Source: Tissierellales bacterium
GTDB lineage: Bacteria; Bacillota; Clostridia; Tissierellales; Tissierellaceae
Assembly (NCBI GenBank): GCA_030146705.1
Contig: JASLBE010000044.1
Coordinates: forward strand, 87,799 to 151,798
Direction of reading: 5' to 3'
DNA: 64,000 nt
Shown here: positions 50,097 to 59,226 of the stretch, in pieces
Layout: each line of letters starts with the position of its first letter
Position numbering within the stretch: position 1 is the first letter of the stretch
Notes under the pieces: model-generated
The model's input: the letters and a program-made list of their open reading frames with translations, nothing else
What the model was told of the DNA's origin: nothing
Databases searched by the model: none
Position numbers and translations under genes: made by a program

Positions 50097-51392
50097 ATGA
50101 GTATTTTAATTAAAAATATTACATTAGTACCAATGGATGGTAAGGATGAAATTAAGGAAAATGTAAGTGTCCTAGTTGAGGGAAACAAGATTAAAGATAT
50201 TTTTCAAAATGAAAAAGATATTAAGGCTGACAAGGTTATTGATGGTGAAAATAAGCTACTAATGCCTGGGCTAGTTAATGCCCATACCCATATAGGTATG
50301 AGTGTCTTTAGGAACTATGCAGATGATATGCCTCTACATCAATGGTTGACAGAAGCTATTTGGCCAATAGAAGGAAAGCTTGAAGCCGAAGACCTATACT
50401 GGGCATCTCTTTTAAGTATTATTGAGATGGTTGAATCTGGAACTACTACTTTTGCAGATATGTACTTCTTTATGGACGAGGTTGCAAGGGCTGTTGGTGA
50501 AACTGGCATAAGGGCAGTCCTAGCCCGTGGCCTATCTGATGATAAGGACCCTGATAAAAATAGGGCCAAGTTAAATGAAGTTAGGCAAATGTATGAAAAC
50601 TGGAACAATAAGTTTAATAATAGGATTAAAGTTATGGTAGGACCCCACGCACCCTATACTTGTGGGACTGAATTTTTAAAAGAATGTGTTGCCTTAGCCA
50701 AGGATTTAAATACTGGTATCCATATCCACCTGTCTGAGACTAAAAAAGAAGTTTTAGACTGCCTAAACCAGTATGATAAGTCACCAATTGAATATGCTAA
50801 AGATATTGGAATTTTTGATGTCCATACCCTGGCTGCCCATTGTGTAATCTTATCTGACGAAGACCTGGACATTATTAGGGATAAAAATGTTTTCCCTGTT
50901 AATAATCCTGCTAGTAACCTTAAACTAGGTAGTGGCTTTGCCAAGGTTGATGATATGTTAAGAATGGGAATTCCTGTTAGTCTAGGAACAGATGGATCTT
51001 CTAGTAATAATAATTTAAATATGTTTGAAGAAATAAAGCTGGCTGCAATTGTAAATAAGGCCTTAACAGAAGATGCTACTGCTGTAAGTGCATACGAAGC
51101 CCTAGAAATGGCTACAATTAATGGTGCTATGGCCCTGGGCTTAGAGGATGAAATAGGGTCTATTGAGCCAGGTAAGAAGGCTGACCTTATTATCTTGGAC
51201 TTAAATAAGTCCCACTTCCATCCTAGAAACAACCTAATATCTGCCCTGGCTTATTCTGCTCAAGGGTCTGATGTGGACACGGTTATTATTGATGGGGAAG
51301 TTATTATGGAAAATAGGAAATTTCCAAATATAGATATAGATATGGTTTTTAAAGAGTCAGAAAGGGTTATTAAGGAATTAGAAAATAGGTAA
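50097..51392 (+). CDS. mtaD: 5-methylthioadenosine/S-adenosylhomocysteine deaminase
   Basis: Zinc amidohydrolase. Metal and catalytic residues: LVNAHTHIGMSVFRNYADD (about 58-76), GPHAPYTC, HIHLSETKKE, LAAHCVI and LGTDGSSSNNNLNMFEE. This set, with length 431, fits the MTA/SAH deaminase family rather than guanine deaminase or chlorohydrolases. AAGGAGG precedes the ATG. Role: recycling of SAM by-products. It stands alone between rpsD and ldh. Confidence 0.88.
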   Translation: MSILIKNITLVPMDGKDEIKENVSVLVEGNKIKDIFQNEKDIKADKVIDGENKLLMPGLVNAHTHIGMSVFRNYADDMPLHQWLTEAIWPIEGKLEAEDLYWASLLSIIEMVESGTTTFADMYFFMDEVARAVGETGIRAVLARGLSDDKDPDKNRAKLNEVRQMYENWNNKFNNRIKVMVGPHAPYTCGTEFLKECVALAKDLNTGIHIHLSETKKEVLDCLNQYDKSPIEYAKDIGIFDVHTLAAHCVILSDEDLDIIRDKNVFPVNNPASNLKLGSGFAKVDDMLRMGIPVSLGTDGSSSNNNLNMFEEIKLAAIVNKALTEDATAVSAYEALEMATINGAMALGLEDEIGSIEPGKKADLIILDLNKSHFHPRNNLISALAYSAQGSDVDTVIIDGEVIMENRKFPNIDIDMVFKESERVIKELENR

Positions 51393-51398
51393 GTAAAT

Positions 51399-51433
51399 AA
51401 AAAAGATAAGGTCGGGGAACCTTATCTTTTTTT
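51399..51433. terminator. Bidirectional terminator
   Basis: Stem AAAAAAGATAAGG/CCTTATCTTTTTT with T run, after mtaD and beyond the ldh stop on the other strand. Confidence 0.85.
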
Positions 51434-51485
51434 ATATTATTTATGGGTAATCCCCAAAGGGATTAAGGTGGTTTAATTATTTATC

Positions 51486-52433
51486 TTAAGCTGAAAAAGA
51501 ATCTTCTAAGATCTTTTTCAAGGCAAAAGCTGAATCTTTAAACTGGTCCACTTCCTCCTGGTCCAAGTCTACCTTTAAAGTTTTCTTTATGCCACTAGCA
51601 TTTACAACACTTGGCACACCAATATATATATCTTCTAAACCATAATAATCATCTATTAAAGAGGAAACTGGAAGAACAGTATTTTCATCTCCAAGTATGG
51701 CCTCAACTATTCTCCTAATTGAAAGACCTATAGCATAATAAGTTGCGCCCTTCCTATTGATTACTTCATATGCTCCCATCTTAACGGCCTCATGGATTTC
51801 ATCCTTAAGCTCCTTATTAAAATCCAAGCCTATTTCTTCTGCAAACTCTTCTAGTTTTATTCCATTTACATTTGCTAGACTCCAAGCAGGAAATTCTGTA
51901 TCACCATGTTCTCCCATAATATAGGCCTCTATATTTCTAGGATCAACATCTAGTCTTTCACTAATTTCATACTTTAGCCTAGAACTATCTAAAACTGTTC
52001 CAGATCCTATTACCCTTTCTTTTGGAAATCCTGAAAGCTTGTAGGCAACATAGGATAAAATATCCACTGGATTGGCTACTATTAATAAGATTGCATTTGG
52101 GCTATACTTGGCAATTTCAGGAATTATTCCCTTAAATATTTTTACATTTTTATTTACAAGGTCTAGCCTGGTTTCACCAGGTTTTTGTGGTGCACCTGCA
52201 GTAACAACAACTACATCTGAGTCCTTAGTTTCTTCATAGCCTCCAGAATGGATTTTAATAGGCTTAATAAAGGCAGAACCATGTCTTAGGTCCAAGGCCT
52301 CTCCAAGGGCCTTCTCTTGATTTATATCTACTATTACCAGGTCATTTACAAGTCCAGATATAGATAGGGCATAAGCTGCTGTAGCACCTACTGCTCCTGC
52401 GCCAACTATAGAAACTTTCTTATTTTTTTTCAT
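51486..52433 (-). CDS. ldh: L-lactate dehydrogenase
   Basis: Reduces pyruvate to L-lactate with NADH. NAD motif VSIVGAGAVGATAAYAL near residue 7, substrate Arg in GETRLDLVNKN, and the catalytic His in YIMGEHGDTEFPAWS near 180. Length 315. The substrate-specificity loop (GAPQKPGETR) carries Gln as in lactate rather than malate enzymes. Monocistronic, GGAGGAG before ATG. Confidence 0.95.
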   Translation of the reverse strand: MKKNKKVSIVGAGAVGATAAYALSISGLVNDLVIVDINQEKALGEALDLRHGSAFIKPIKIHSGGYEETKDSDVVVVTAGAPQKPGETRLDLVNKNVKIFKGIIPEIAKYSPNAILLIVANPVDILSYVAYKLSGFPKERVIGSGTVLDSSRLKYEISERLDVDPRNIEAYIMGEHGDTEFPAWSLANVNGIKLEEFAEEIGLDFNKELKDEIHEAVKMGAYEVINRKGATYYAIGLSIRRIVEAILGDENTVLPVSSLIDDYYGLEDIYIGVPSVVNASGIKKTLKVDLDQEEVDQFKDSAFALKKILEDSFSA

Positions 52434-52572
52434 TTAATCTCCTCCATCTATAAATACAATTTTGGTTTATTGGTTTAGTGGTCTTACCAGTAACTTTATA
52501 TTCATAATAACAAAATAAAATAGGTCCGTCTAGTATAGTTATTAATTTAACAAATTTTTTAAAAATTAAAAT

Positions 52573-52601
52573 AAAAAAAGAGAGGCTATTTTTAGCCTCC
52601 C
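52573..52601 (-). terminator. Terminator after dapF
   Basis: GAGGCTA/TAGCCTC stem followed by TTTTTTT on the minus strand. Confidence 0.8.
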
Positions 52602-52625
52602 TAAGTAAAAATTCTATAAGCAATA

Positions 52626-53459
52626 CTATTTATATATGTAGCTACCTTCTGCTATTAGCTTAGCATTTCCCCTCATTATTATTTCTTCATTCTTAAAGCT
52701 TACTTGTAGCATACCACCCTCTGTTTTAACATCTACTTGGTCCTTTAAAATTCCCAGCTTGTTACCAACAACAACAGCAGAGCAAGAACCAGTTCCACAG
52801 CCTAAGGTCCTGCCAGACCCTCTTTCCCAGGTGAAAATTTTTATATAACTATCATCTATTTTTTCTACAAAGTTAACATTGGTCTTCTTTGGGAAAAGCT
52901 TATGGTTTTCAATTATTCTTCCCACCTGGTTTACCCTTGAAATATCCACCTTATCAAGATAAATAACCACATGGGGAACCCCAACCTTTAGGGCAGAAAA
53001 CTTATATTCCCTAGACCCAACCCAAATACTCTCATTAAGGATAATATTTTTATTAAGCCTAACAGGAATATCCCTACTCTTAAATTTAGGCCTACCCATA
53101 ACAACCTCTATCATTTTGATTTCCTGGTCTTCTTCTACTAGTAACCTTATTTGCTTAACCCCATCTAAAGTTTCAATGGTCATACTTTCCTTCCTCACAA
53201 GTCCATTATCATAGATAAATTTTGTAAAGGCCCTTATACCATTTCCACACATTTCACCCTGGGACCCATCCGAATTATAGTAAAGCATTTTTGCATCTGC
53301 AAAACTACTTTCACAAGCAATTACTACACCATCTGCCCCTATTCCAAACTTCCTATGGCAAACTTTTTCTGCTAAGAAATTATAATTCTCAAAACAAAGA
53401 TCCTCTTCCTTAAAAGCTATAAAATCGTTTCCTGCTGCTATATACTTTTGAAATTTCAT
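52626..53459 (-). CDS. dapF: Diaminopimelate epimerase
   Basis: Interconverts LL- and meso-diaminopimelate for peptidoglycan and lysine. The two catalytic cysteines are C71 in GEMCGNGIRAF and the one in RTLGCGTGSCSAVV near residue 221. Length 277. It implies a DAP-type pathway, or lysine synthesis via DAP; other dap genes are not in the window. Confidence 0.93.
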   Translation of the reverse strand: MKFQKYIAAGNDFIAFKEEDLCFENYNFLAEKVCHRKFGIGADGVVIACESSFADAKMLYYNSDGSQGEMCGNGIRAFTKFIYDNGLVRKESMTIETLDGVKQIRLLVEEDQEIKMIEVVMGRPKFKSRDIPVRLNKNIILNESIWVGSREYKFSALKVGVPHVVIYLDKVDISRVNQVGRIIENHKLFPKKTNVNFVEKIDDSYIKIFTWERGSGRTLGCGTGSCSAVVVGNKLGILKDQVDVKTEGGMLQVSFKNEEIIMRGNAKLIAEGSYIYK

Positions 53460-53551
53460 TAATTTACCCCTTTCTTATATCTTGATACTTCAAGACATTG
53501 GAAGTTAAATTTAAATGATAGATCCTAGACCCAGCTAAAAAGACTTAAGTA

Positions 53552-53628
53552 TGGTACACCTGGAGGGACTCGAACCCCCAACCAACTGGTTCGAAGCCAG
53601 TTGCTCTATCCACTTGAGCCACAGGTGC
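53552..53628 (-). tRNA. tRNA-Arg(TCG)
   Basis: Cloverleaf with acceptor GCACCTG/CAGGTGT, anticodon loop CTTCGAA, T-arm GGTTCGAGTCC and encoded CCA. Confidence 0.95.
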
Positions 53629-53677
53629 ATATAGCTAATTATATAATAAGGGTTTAACTTTTACAAATTTAAACTAC

Positions 53678-53709
53678 AAAAAAAGTAGCTAATACTAGCT
53701 ACTTTTTTT
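53678..53709 (-). terminator. Terminator after tRNA-Lys(CTT)
   Basis: AAAAAAAGTAGCTA/TAGCTACTTTTTTT, perfect 14-bp arms with T run on the minus strand. Confidence 0.8.
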
Positions 53710-53711
53710 AA

Positions 53712-53787
53712 TGGTGACCCATCAGGGATTCGAACCCTGGACAACTTGATTAAGAGTCAAGCGCTCTGCCAACTGAGCTAATGAGTC
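53712..53787 (-). tRNA. tRNA-Lys(CTT)
   Basis: Acceptor GACTCAT/ATGGGTC with one G-U pair, anticodon loop CTCTTAA (CTT), GGTTCGAATCC T-arm, CCA encoded. Confidence 0.95.
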
Positions 53788-53850
53788 ATATTTAATTTTA
53801 TTTTCTAGTAATATTTTACCACTTTCAAGTTAATTTTACAAGGTTTTTTC

Positions 53851-53884
53851 AAAATAAAAACTGAAATCTCTTGATTTCAGTTTT
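53851..53884 (-). terminator. Terminator after tRNA-Leu
   Basis: AAAACTGAAATC/GATTTCAGTTTT with TCTT loop and a T tail on the minus strand. The tRNA-Lys(CTT) gene downstream thus probably has its own promoter. Confidence 0.75.
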
Positions 53885-53889
53885 ATAAA

Positions 53890-53974
53890 TGGTGCGGGAA
53901 AGAGGACTTGAACCCCCACGCCCGAAGGCACTAGATCCTAAGTCTAGCGCGTCTGCCAATTCCGCCACTCCCGC
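53890..53974 (-). tRNA. tRNA-Leu(TAG)
   Basis: Class II tRNA of 85 bases with variable arm TGCCTTCGGGCG, anticodon loop CTTAGGA (TAG), acceptor GCGGGAG, CCA encoded. It reads CTA, a much-used leucine codon here. Confidence 0.95.
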
Positions 53975-53990
53975 AAGATCTATTATAACT

Positions 53991-54066
53991 TGGTGACCCA
54001 TCCGCGACTCGAACGCGGGACTCCTTGATTAAAAGTCAAGTGCTCTACCAACTGAGCTAATGGGTC
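53991..54066 (-). tRNA. tRNA-Lys(TTT)
   Basis: Acceptor GACCCAT/ATGGGTC, anticodon loop CTTTTAA, T-arm CGTTCGAGTCG, CCA encoded. Confidence 0.95.
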
Positions 54067-54137
54067 TAACTCTTTAATTTTACCGACTTCATTATTATAC
54101 AATAATCAAATCTTTTTGTCAAGAGTTTTTTAAAATT

Positions 54138-54215
54138 TGGGGTGGATGACGGGATTCGAACCCGCGACCTTCAGAGCCACAATCTGACGCCCTAACCAGC
54201 TAGGCCACACCCACC
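54138..54215 (-). tRNA. tRNA-His(GTG)
   Basis: Anticodon loop TTGTGGC (GTG), acceptor GTGGGTG/CATCCAC with the extra G(-1) opposite C73 encoded, CCA encoded. First of the tRNA group on this strand. Confidence 0.95.
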
Positions 54216-54305
54216 ACATATTTAAGTAGGAAGTATAACTTCCCTCTCAACACTTTAAAAGTATACCAGGTTTTTTTCATATTGTCAACATTTTTACAAG
54301 TTTTT

Positions 54306-54776
54306 TTATATTTCTTTTATTTTCATCCTTATTTCTTCCCCAAATATCTCTAAAACTCCATAGGTAGCTTCTTGCCCAAACCTTGGTAAAGACAAACTTC
54401 CAGGGTTAAATAAACTAGGATGTCCCCTCCTTATATAGGGTATATGGGTGTGGCCAAATAAAACCAAATCAGCCCCTAATTCTTGCCCCCTGTAATAAAT
54501 CCTATTTAAATTTTCCTTAACATTATACTTATGACCATGGGAAATAAATATTTTTTTCCCAGCCACTTCTAAAACTTCCTCTTCCTTAGTCTCCAAATCA
54601 TAAGAGTCACAATTACCCCTAACATATATTAAGTCCTTATTTATTCCAGCCTTAATTAACCTTGCATCATCAGTCAAATCTCCTAGATGGATAACTAGGT
54701 CATAGTCAATAAGCTTTAAAAGCTCTAAAAAATTAGATAGGTTACCATGACTATCACTAACCACCACAATTTTCAT
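54306..54776 (-). CDS. YfcE-type metallophosphoesterase
   Basis: Calcineurin-like phosphodiesterase of the YfcE/MJ0936 family, 156 residues. Metal ligands: D8 and H10 in VVSDSHGN, D38 in IHLGDLTDD, N64 in VRGNCD, H90 in ISHGH and FGHTHIP near residue 120. It follows rdgB by eight bases; the pair with rph upstream is conserved in Firmicutes. Physiological substrate unknown. Confidence 0.9.
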   Translation of the reverse strand: MKIVVVSDSHGNLSNFLELLKLIDYDLVIHLGDLTDDARLIKAGINKDLIYVRGNCDSYDLETKEEEVLEVAGKKIFISHGHKYNVKENLNRIYYRGQELGADLVLFGHTHIPYIRRGHPSLFNPGSLSLPRFGQEATYGVLEIFGEEIRMKIKEI

Positions 54777-54784
54777 CCAACCAC

Positions 54785-55381
54785 CTACAGTATATCTTCC
54801 AATAAATTTTTCAACTTAACTATAGCCCTGTACCTGTGAGAAACCTTATTTTTTTCCTCACTAGAAAGTTGGGCAAAACTTTTACTATATCCTTCTGGGA
54901 TAAATAAAGGATCATAGCCAAAACCTTCTTCTCCCAGGGGTTCAAAACTTATCTTCCCCCTAATTTCTCCCTCTACACTATATACCTGCTTATCTTCTGT
55001 AACCAAACTAATAACAGCCTTAAAACCAGCAGTTCTTCCTTCCTCCCCTACCCCTTCTAGGGCCCTTAGAAGTTTCTTATTATTTTCTTGGTCATTCCCA
55101 TGGATACCACTATATCTTGCTGAATTAATGCCAGGTTCTCCTCCCAAGTAGTCAACAAATAATCCCGAATCATCAGCCATAACCATATAGTCAATTTTTT
55201 TACTTAGTTCCACAGCCTTCTTCCTACTATTTTCTTCAAGGGTTTCTCCATCTTCTACTACATCAAAATCCTTAAAACCTAGGTCGTCTTTTGATACTAC
55301 TTCTAAGTCTAGTCCTTTTAAGATTTCCCTTATTTCCTTGATTTTATTTTTATTTCCACTGGATACCACTAATTTTTTCAT
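54785..55381 (-). CDS. rdgB: XTP/dITP pyrophosphatase
   Basis: House-cleaning nucleotide hydrolase of the Ham1 family. SGNKNKIKEI near residue 8, ADDSGLFVDYLGGEPGINSARYSG near 73-96 (in two motifs), and FGYDPLFIPEGY near 153. Length 198. Second gene of rph-rdgB-yfcE, eight bases after rph. Confidence 0.94.
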   Translation of the reverse strand: MKKLVVSSGNKNKIKEIREILKGLDLEVVSKDDLGFKDFDVVEDGETLEENSRKKAVELSKKIDYMVMADDSGLFVDYLGGEPGINSARYSGIHGNDQENNKKLLRALEGVGEEGRTAGFKAVISLVTEDKQVYSVEGEIRGKISFEPLGEEGFGYDPLFIPEGYSKSFAQLSSEEKNKVSHRYRAIVKLKNLLEDIL

Positions 55382-55389
55382 AATACCAC

Positions 55390-56106
55390 CTATATATTCA
55401 TTATTTTACTATCTTTTAAGGTATATTTTTCCAACTCTATAATCTCATCTATACCCTTTTCTCCTACTGCCAAGATGTCATCTAGTTGCCTTCTGGAAAA
55501 ACTAGCCTCTTCACCTGTACCTTGAATTTCTATATACTCTCCAGTATCAGTCATAACTATGTTCATATCTACTAGGGCCTTGGAGTCTTCCTTAAAGCAC
55601 ATATCTAAAACTGTTCCATCTTCTGTGATTCCCACACTAACAGCCCCAATATAGTTTTTAATTGGATTTTCACTAATCTTCCCAGCTTCATATAGCTTAT
55701 CTACAGCCAAAACCATAGCAACAAAGCCTCCAACAATTGAAGCCGTCCTAGTTCCTCCATCTGCCTGGATAACATCACAGTCTATCCAAATGGTTCTTTC
55801 TCCTAGTTTTTTTAAGTCTATACCTGTCCTAAGGGACCTGCCTATTAGCCTTTGTATTTCCTGGGTCCTACCTTCAATCCTTTGCCTTGCAGCCTCCCTT
55901 ACCTTCCTCCTTATTGTTGAACCTGGTAACATAGAATACTCAGCTGTAAGCCAACCTTCATTTTTCCCCTTTAAGAAAAATGGTACCCCCTCCTCAACCA
56001 TAGCTGTACATATAACCTTTGTCTTCCCCATTTTTATTAAAACAGATCCATCTGGGTTCTCTAAATAATCTTTTGTTATCTCTATATTTCTAAGTTCTCT
56101 ATTCAT
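55390..56106 (-). CDS. rph: Ribonuclease PH
   Basis: Phosphorolytic 3' exoribonuclease trimming tRNA. GKTKVICTAMVE near residue 27, GWLTAEYSMLPGST, RTIWIDCDVIQADGGTRTASI near 124 (in parts), and the catalytic Asp in VDMNIVMTDTGEYIEIQGT. Length 238. First of three genes. Confidence 0.95.
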   Translation of the reverse strand: MNRELRNIEITKDYLENPDGSVLIKMGKTKVICTAMVEEGVPFFLKGKNEGWLTAEYSMLPGSTIRRKVREAARQRIEGRTQEIQRLIGRSLRTGIDLKKLGERTIWIDCDVIQADGGTRTASIVGGFVAMVLAVDKLYEAGKISENPIKNYIGAVSVGITEDGTVLDMCFKEDSKALVDMNIVMTDTGEYIEIQGTGEEASFSRRQLDDILAVGEKGIDEIIELEKYTLKDSKIMNI

Positions 56107-56184
56107 CTAAACATCCTTTCATAAAAATACCCCTATATACATTGTATATAAGGGTATTATACCACCTATTATTATTTTTAAAAA

Positions 56185-57996
56185 TTAATTGTATATATTA
56201 AAATATTTTTCAATCCCTTTAAATATTGCCTCTGCTACCAGGTCTTGGTAAGAGTCTGAATTTAATTTACTTGCCTCTGTTGGATTTGATAAAAATCCTG
56301 TTTCAACCAAGATAGATGGCATCTTTGTGTCCCTAATAACCACTAGGTTAGGTCTTTTCTTTATGCCCCTATTGGAGGTTCCTGTTGCCTTTATTAATTC
56401 ATCTTGGACCAATCTTGCCAAATGGGTTTGTTGGTCACCCTTCATATAATTATCTGCCTTAGGAGTATATAAAACTTCTATTCCCTTAACAGAAGAATTA
56501 CCTGATACAGAGTTTCCATGGATACTTACAAACAAGTCAGCATAATTATCATTGGCAAACTTAGGCCTATCTTTTAAGACCAAGGTCTTGTCTGTATCCC
56601 TAGTCATTAATACCTTGCCATAGCCAGCCCTCTCTAGCTTATCCCTAAGTTTTAAAGAAATCTTAAGGGCTATGTCTTTTTCCTTTATGCCAGACTTAGA
56701 GCTTGTTCCTGGATCATTTCCTCCATGGCCAGGATCAACTACTATTAGCCTGTCCTTCTTTTCTATAACACCATTTTTACTAATATTAACCAATAGGTTC
56801 TTAGTAGTATAGCCAGATGTTACCTGGTAGTTTATATCCCTTCTAAAGTGGCAAACCACTTCTGTTTCCCTACCTAGGTCCCTAACTTCATAGTCTATTA
56901 GCAGGGGAGAAAGTACATCCATCTTCCCCATTGGTAGGTCTAAGTTTTCACTTGGCCCACTTATAGTAAGCTTGAAGTTTTCTCTGTCATAGTGGATATT
57001 AAAATCTGTAAGGTCATTGGCCTTTATACTTATAGTATTATTTTCCTTATTATAGCTTAGGTTGTTCCTAACATCTTTCTTAGGGGTTAAAACTAGGTCA
57101 CCAGCTTCTTCAGCAATCTGTATGTCATCCCAGTTTGAATATTCTTCCATATCTATAACTACCCTAACTATCCTGTCATCTTCCTTGTAGTTTTTATCAG
57201 GACTAAATTGAGAAACCCTTATTTTTTTTATGTTCCCAACATCATATTTTTTCTCTAAATAATCTGTTCCATATAAATTAGAATCTAAAAGGTCTATTAC
57301 TAACCTCTTAGGGCTTTCTAACTTAAGTATGTTCCTCTTTACTAACTTGTCTCCACTAATTATAATAACATCCTTATTAGCTCTTTCTCCAAGCTTAATG
57401 TCCCTAATATAGTTTCCAGTATGGCTTGGTTTTACTAGGTCTTCCTTGTCCTTATCTTGTCCATCTTCAGCAGGTTCCTCCCCACCACTAGGACTAGTAG
57501 TTTCCTTTTTCTTCAAATATGCTGCCTTTTCCACTTCATCCCAATCTGTTTCATAGCCTAGTACCTCAGCTAAAAAAGTTAGGGGTACCATTGTTTTACC
57601 ATCACCATTTCCAAAATCAACAATTTTAGGGATAGAATACTTATCTAACTTTATAGGCCTACCATTAATCTTGGCTAGGTCGCTATTTATAGTTAATTCT
57701 ATTTTATTTCCACTGTGATTTATTATAGCTGTTCTGGTTGAACTGTCCCATGTAACTTTTGCTCCATAGTTTTCAGCGATAAGTCTTGCAGATACTAAGG
57801 TCCTATCTACATACAAAAATGAAGGGCTGTCAGACTTTAAAACTTTTCCATCCATTAAGATTGGAACTTCTCTAACTTGAATCTTTTCTCCATCTATTTT
57901 TATATTTAAAAAGCTACTTGCCCCAAAAGAGACATTACTAAGTAAAAATAAAAATAAGACAGCGAGAATTACTACTTTAAAACTCCTAAATTTCAT
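56185..57996 (-). CDS. N-acetylmuramoyl-L-alanine amidase, secreted, with stalk and AMIN domains
   Basis: Signal peptide (start ATG 57996, behind GGAGGGG, hydrophobic VVILAVLFLFLLSNVSFGA). Copper-amine-oxidase-like stalk domain (about 30-160), an acidic linker (EEPAEDGQDKDKEDL), AMIN-type region (about 200-400) and a C-terminal Amidase_3 catalytic domain (about 415-603). Zinc ligands and catalytic residues are in VVDPGHGGNDPGT, KEKDIALK, DLFVSIHGNSV and LVETGFLSN. Cleaves peptidoglycan amide bonds; AMIN would localise it in the wall. Confidence 0.92.
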   Translation of the reverse strand: MKFRSFKVVILAVLFLFLLSNVSFGASSFLNIKIDGEKIQVREVPILMDGKVLKSDSPSFLYVDRTLVSARLIAENYGAKVTWDSSTRTAIINHSGNKIELTINSDLAKINGRPIKLDKYSIPKIVDFGNGDGKTMVPLTFLAEVLGYETDWDEVEKAAYLKKKETTSPSGGEEPAEDGQDKDKEDLVKPSHTGNYIRDIKLGERANKDVIIISGDKLVKRNILKLESPKRLVIDLLDSNLYGTDYLEKKYDVGNIKKIRVSQFSPDKNYKEDDRIVRVVIDMEEYSNWDDIQIAEEAGDLVLTPKKDVRNNLSYNKENNTISIKANDLTDFNIHYDRENFKLTISGPSENLDLPMGKMDVLSPLLIDYEVRDLGRETEVVCHFRRDINYQVTSGYTTKNLLVNISKNGVIEKKDRLIVVDPGHGGNDPGTSSKSGIKEKDIALKISLKLRDKLERAGYGKVLMTRDTDKTLVLKDRPKFANDNYADLFVSIHGNSVSGNSSVKGIEVLYTPKADNYMKGDQQTHLARLVQDELIKATGTSNRGIKKRPNLVVIRDTKMPSILVETGFLSNPTEASKLNSDSYQDLVAEAIFKGIEKYFNIYN

Positions 57997-58082
57997 AATA
58001 CCCCTCCACATATTTTTATAATCTCTCTAGACTAATATACCACTTAAATCTTGCCTAAGTCAATGAATTAAGCCTTTTGTAA

Positions 58083-59087
58083 TTATAATGTAATCTGAAA
58101 GTCCAGGGCCTTATATAATTCATCTGCCCCTGGAGAAGCTACTTCTAAAAAGTCTTCCCCCTCCTGAATTAGGACCCTATCTCCCTGGGTAAGCTCTCCT
58201 ATGTCAGTAAGCTCTATGCCCTCTCTAGCCAGGTCTAATTCAAGTTTTTTAGCCTTTTCTTCACTAGTAACCATAAGCATACTCCCACTTGAAATAAGCC
58301 TATATATATTTATATCGTAAATATTTCCAATTTTTTTAGTCACAGGCTTAACAGGTATCCTATCCTTATATATTTTCACCCCCATTTTTAGGGCCTTACT
58401 AGCCTCCCAAACAGCTCCTAAGACTCCCCCCTCTGTAATATCGTGCATATAGGCAACGCCAGCTTCTCCTCCTAGCCTACCCTCTTTTACAACAGAAAGT
58501 TTACTAGCCAGGTCCAAGGCTTCTTCTATTTCTTCCTCCTTAAGTTTTCCCCTTAAAAAGTTCCTATGTTCACTTGCTATAATGGAAGTCCCCTCTATGC
58601 CTGCAAATTTTGTAATTAGGACCCTATCTCCTGGCTGGGCCTTATTTTTATTTTCCATTCGGCTTCTTTTAAGCTTGCCAATTACAGTTGTAGTCAAAAC
58701 TATCCTATTTACAGCATCTGTAACTTCTGTGTGGCCCCCAGCTATCTCTATGTCTAATTCCCCTGCAACCTCTGATATATCAGCCATTATTCCTTCTATT
58801 TCTCCTGGGCTTGTTGCCTCTGGTGCCAAAATAGTAACCAGGATGGCAATTGGTTCTCCACCACTAGCTGCAACATCATTACAAGATATATTTACAGCCA
58901 GCCTTCCTAAATTTTTACTAGCCCCAGTAATAGGGTCAGTGCTTATTACCATTAAGTCATCTCCCAGGTCTAAGATTGCATTATCTTCACCTATTCCTGA
59001 ACCTACTAAAACTTCTTCTCTCCTATTATCTATAGTATTTTTTAAAATTTTTTCCAATAATTCATTTGGTAATTTCCCAATTTCCAC
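58083..59087 (-). CDS. AIR synthase-family protein, HypE/PurM-like
   Basis: About 334 residues. Start is GTG at 59087 (V-E-I-G-K-L), behind AGGAGGGG; the frame extends to 59201 without a ribosome binding site. ATP-binding region VGSGIGEDNAILDLGDDLMV (about 20-39) and DPITGASKNLGRLAV; Asn-Asp pair in NISCNDVAASGGEP; MHDITEGGVLGAVWEAS in the C-terminal half. It lacks HypE's C-terminal PRIC cysteine tail, and no hydrogenase genes are near. Function unknown; orphan members are annotated AIR synthase-related. Confidence 0.8.
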   Translation of the reverse strand: MEIGKLPNELLEKILKNTIDNRREEVLVGSGIGEDNAILDLGDDLMVISTDPITGASKNLGRLAVNISCNDVAASGGEPIAILVTILAPEATSPGEIEGIMADISEVAGELDIEIAGGHTEVTDAVNRIVLTTTVIGKLKRSRMENKNKAQPGDRVLITKFAGIEGTSIIASEHRNFLRGKLKEEEIEEALDLASKLSVVKEGRLGGEAGVAYMHDITEGGVLGAVWEASKALKMGVKIYKDRIPVKPVTKKIGNIYDINIYRLISSGSMLMVTSEEKAKKLELDLAREGIELTDIGELTQGDRVLIQEGEDFLEVASPGADELYKALDFQITL

Positions 59088-59164
59088 AATACCCCTCCTA
59101 GTTTCTAAAAGCCATATAATAGATTCTATCACAAGTTTATTTTTTATTTGTAAAATTTTAGAAA

Positions 59165-59190
59165 TAAAAAAGATTGCCCCTAGGCAATCT
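59165..59190 (-). terminator. Terminator after the symporter
   Basis: AGATTGCC/GGCAATCT followed by TTTTTT on the minus strand. Confidence 0.75.
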
Positions 59191-59226
59191 CTTCTAAACA
59201 TATTTTTATTTTTTTACTAGGATATC

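Noticed and set aside
50654..51232. 192-residue frame antisense to mtaD
   Set aside because: Shadow of a well-supported gene; low-complexity composition and no ribosome binding site.
51446..51472. TAATCCC/GGGATTA hairpin beyond the ldh stop as a terminator
   Set aside because: No T run follows on either strand; the stronger hairpin at 51399-51433 serves this junction.
52420..52623. 67-residue minus-strand open frame overlapping the ldh start
   Set aside because: It runs through the dapF terminator and the ldh leader, has no ribosome binding site and no family resemblance; it is chance open frame in non-coding DNA.
53552..54215. tRNA cluster as an integration site for a mobile element
   Set aside because: No integrase, direct repeat of a tRNA 3' end or phage-like gene is seen on either side; all five tRNAs are intact.
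58582..59220. 212-residue frame antisense to the HypE-like gene
   Set aside because: Shadow frame; the minus-strand gene has clear motifs and a ribosome binding site.
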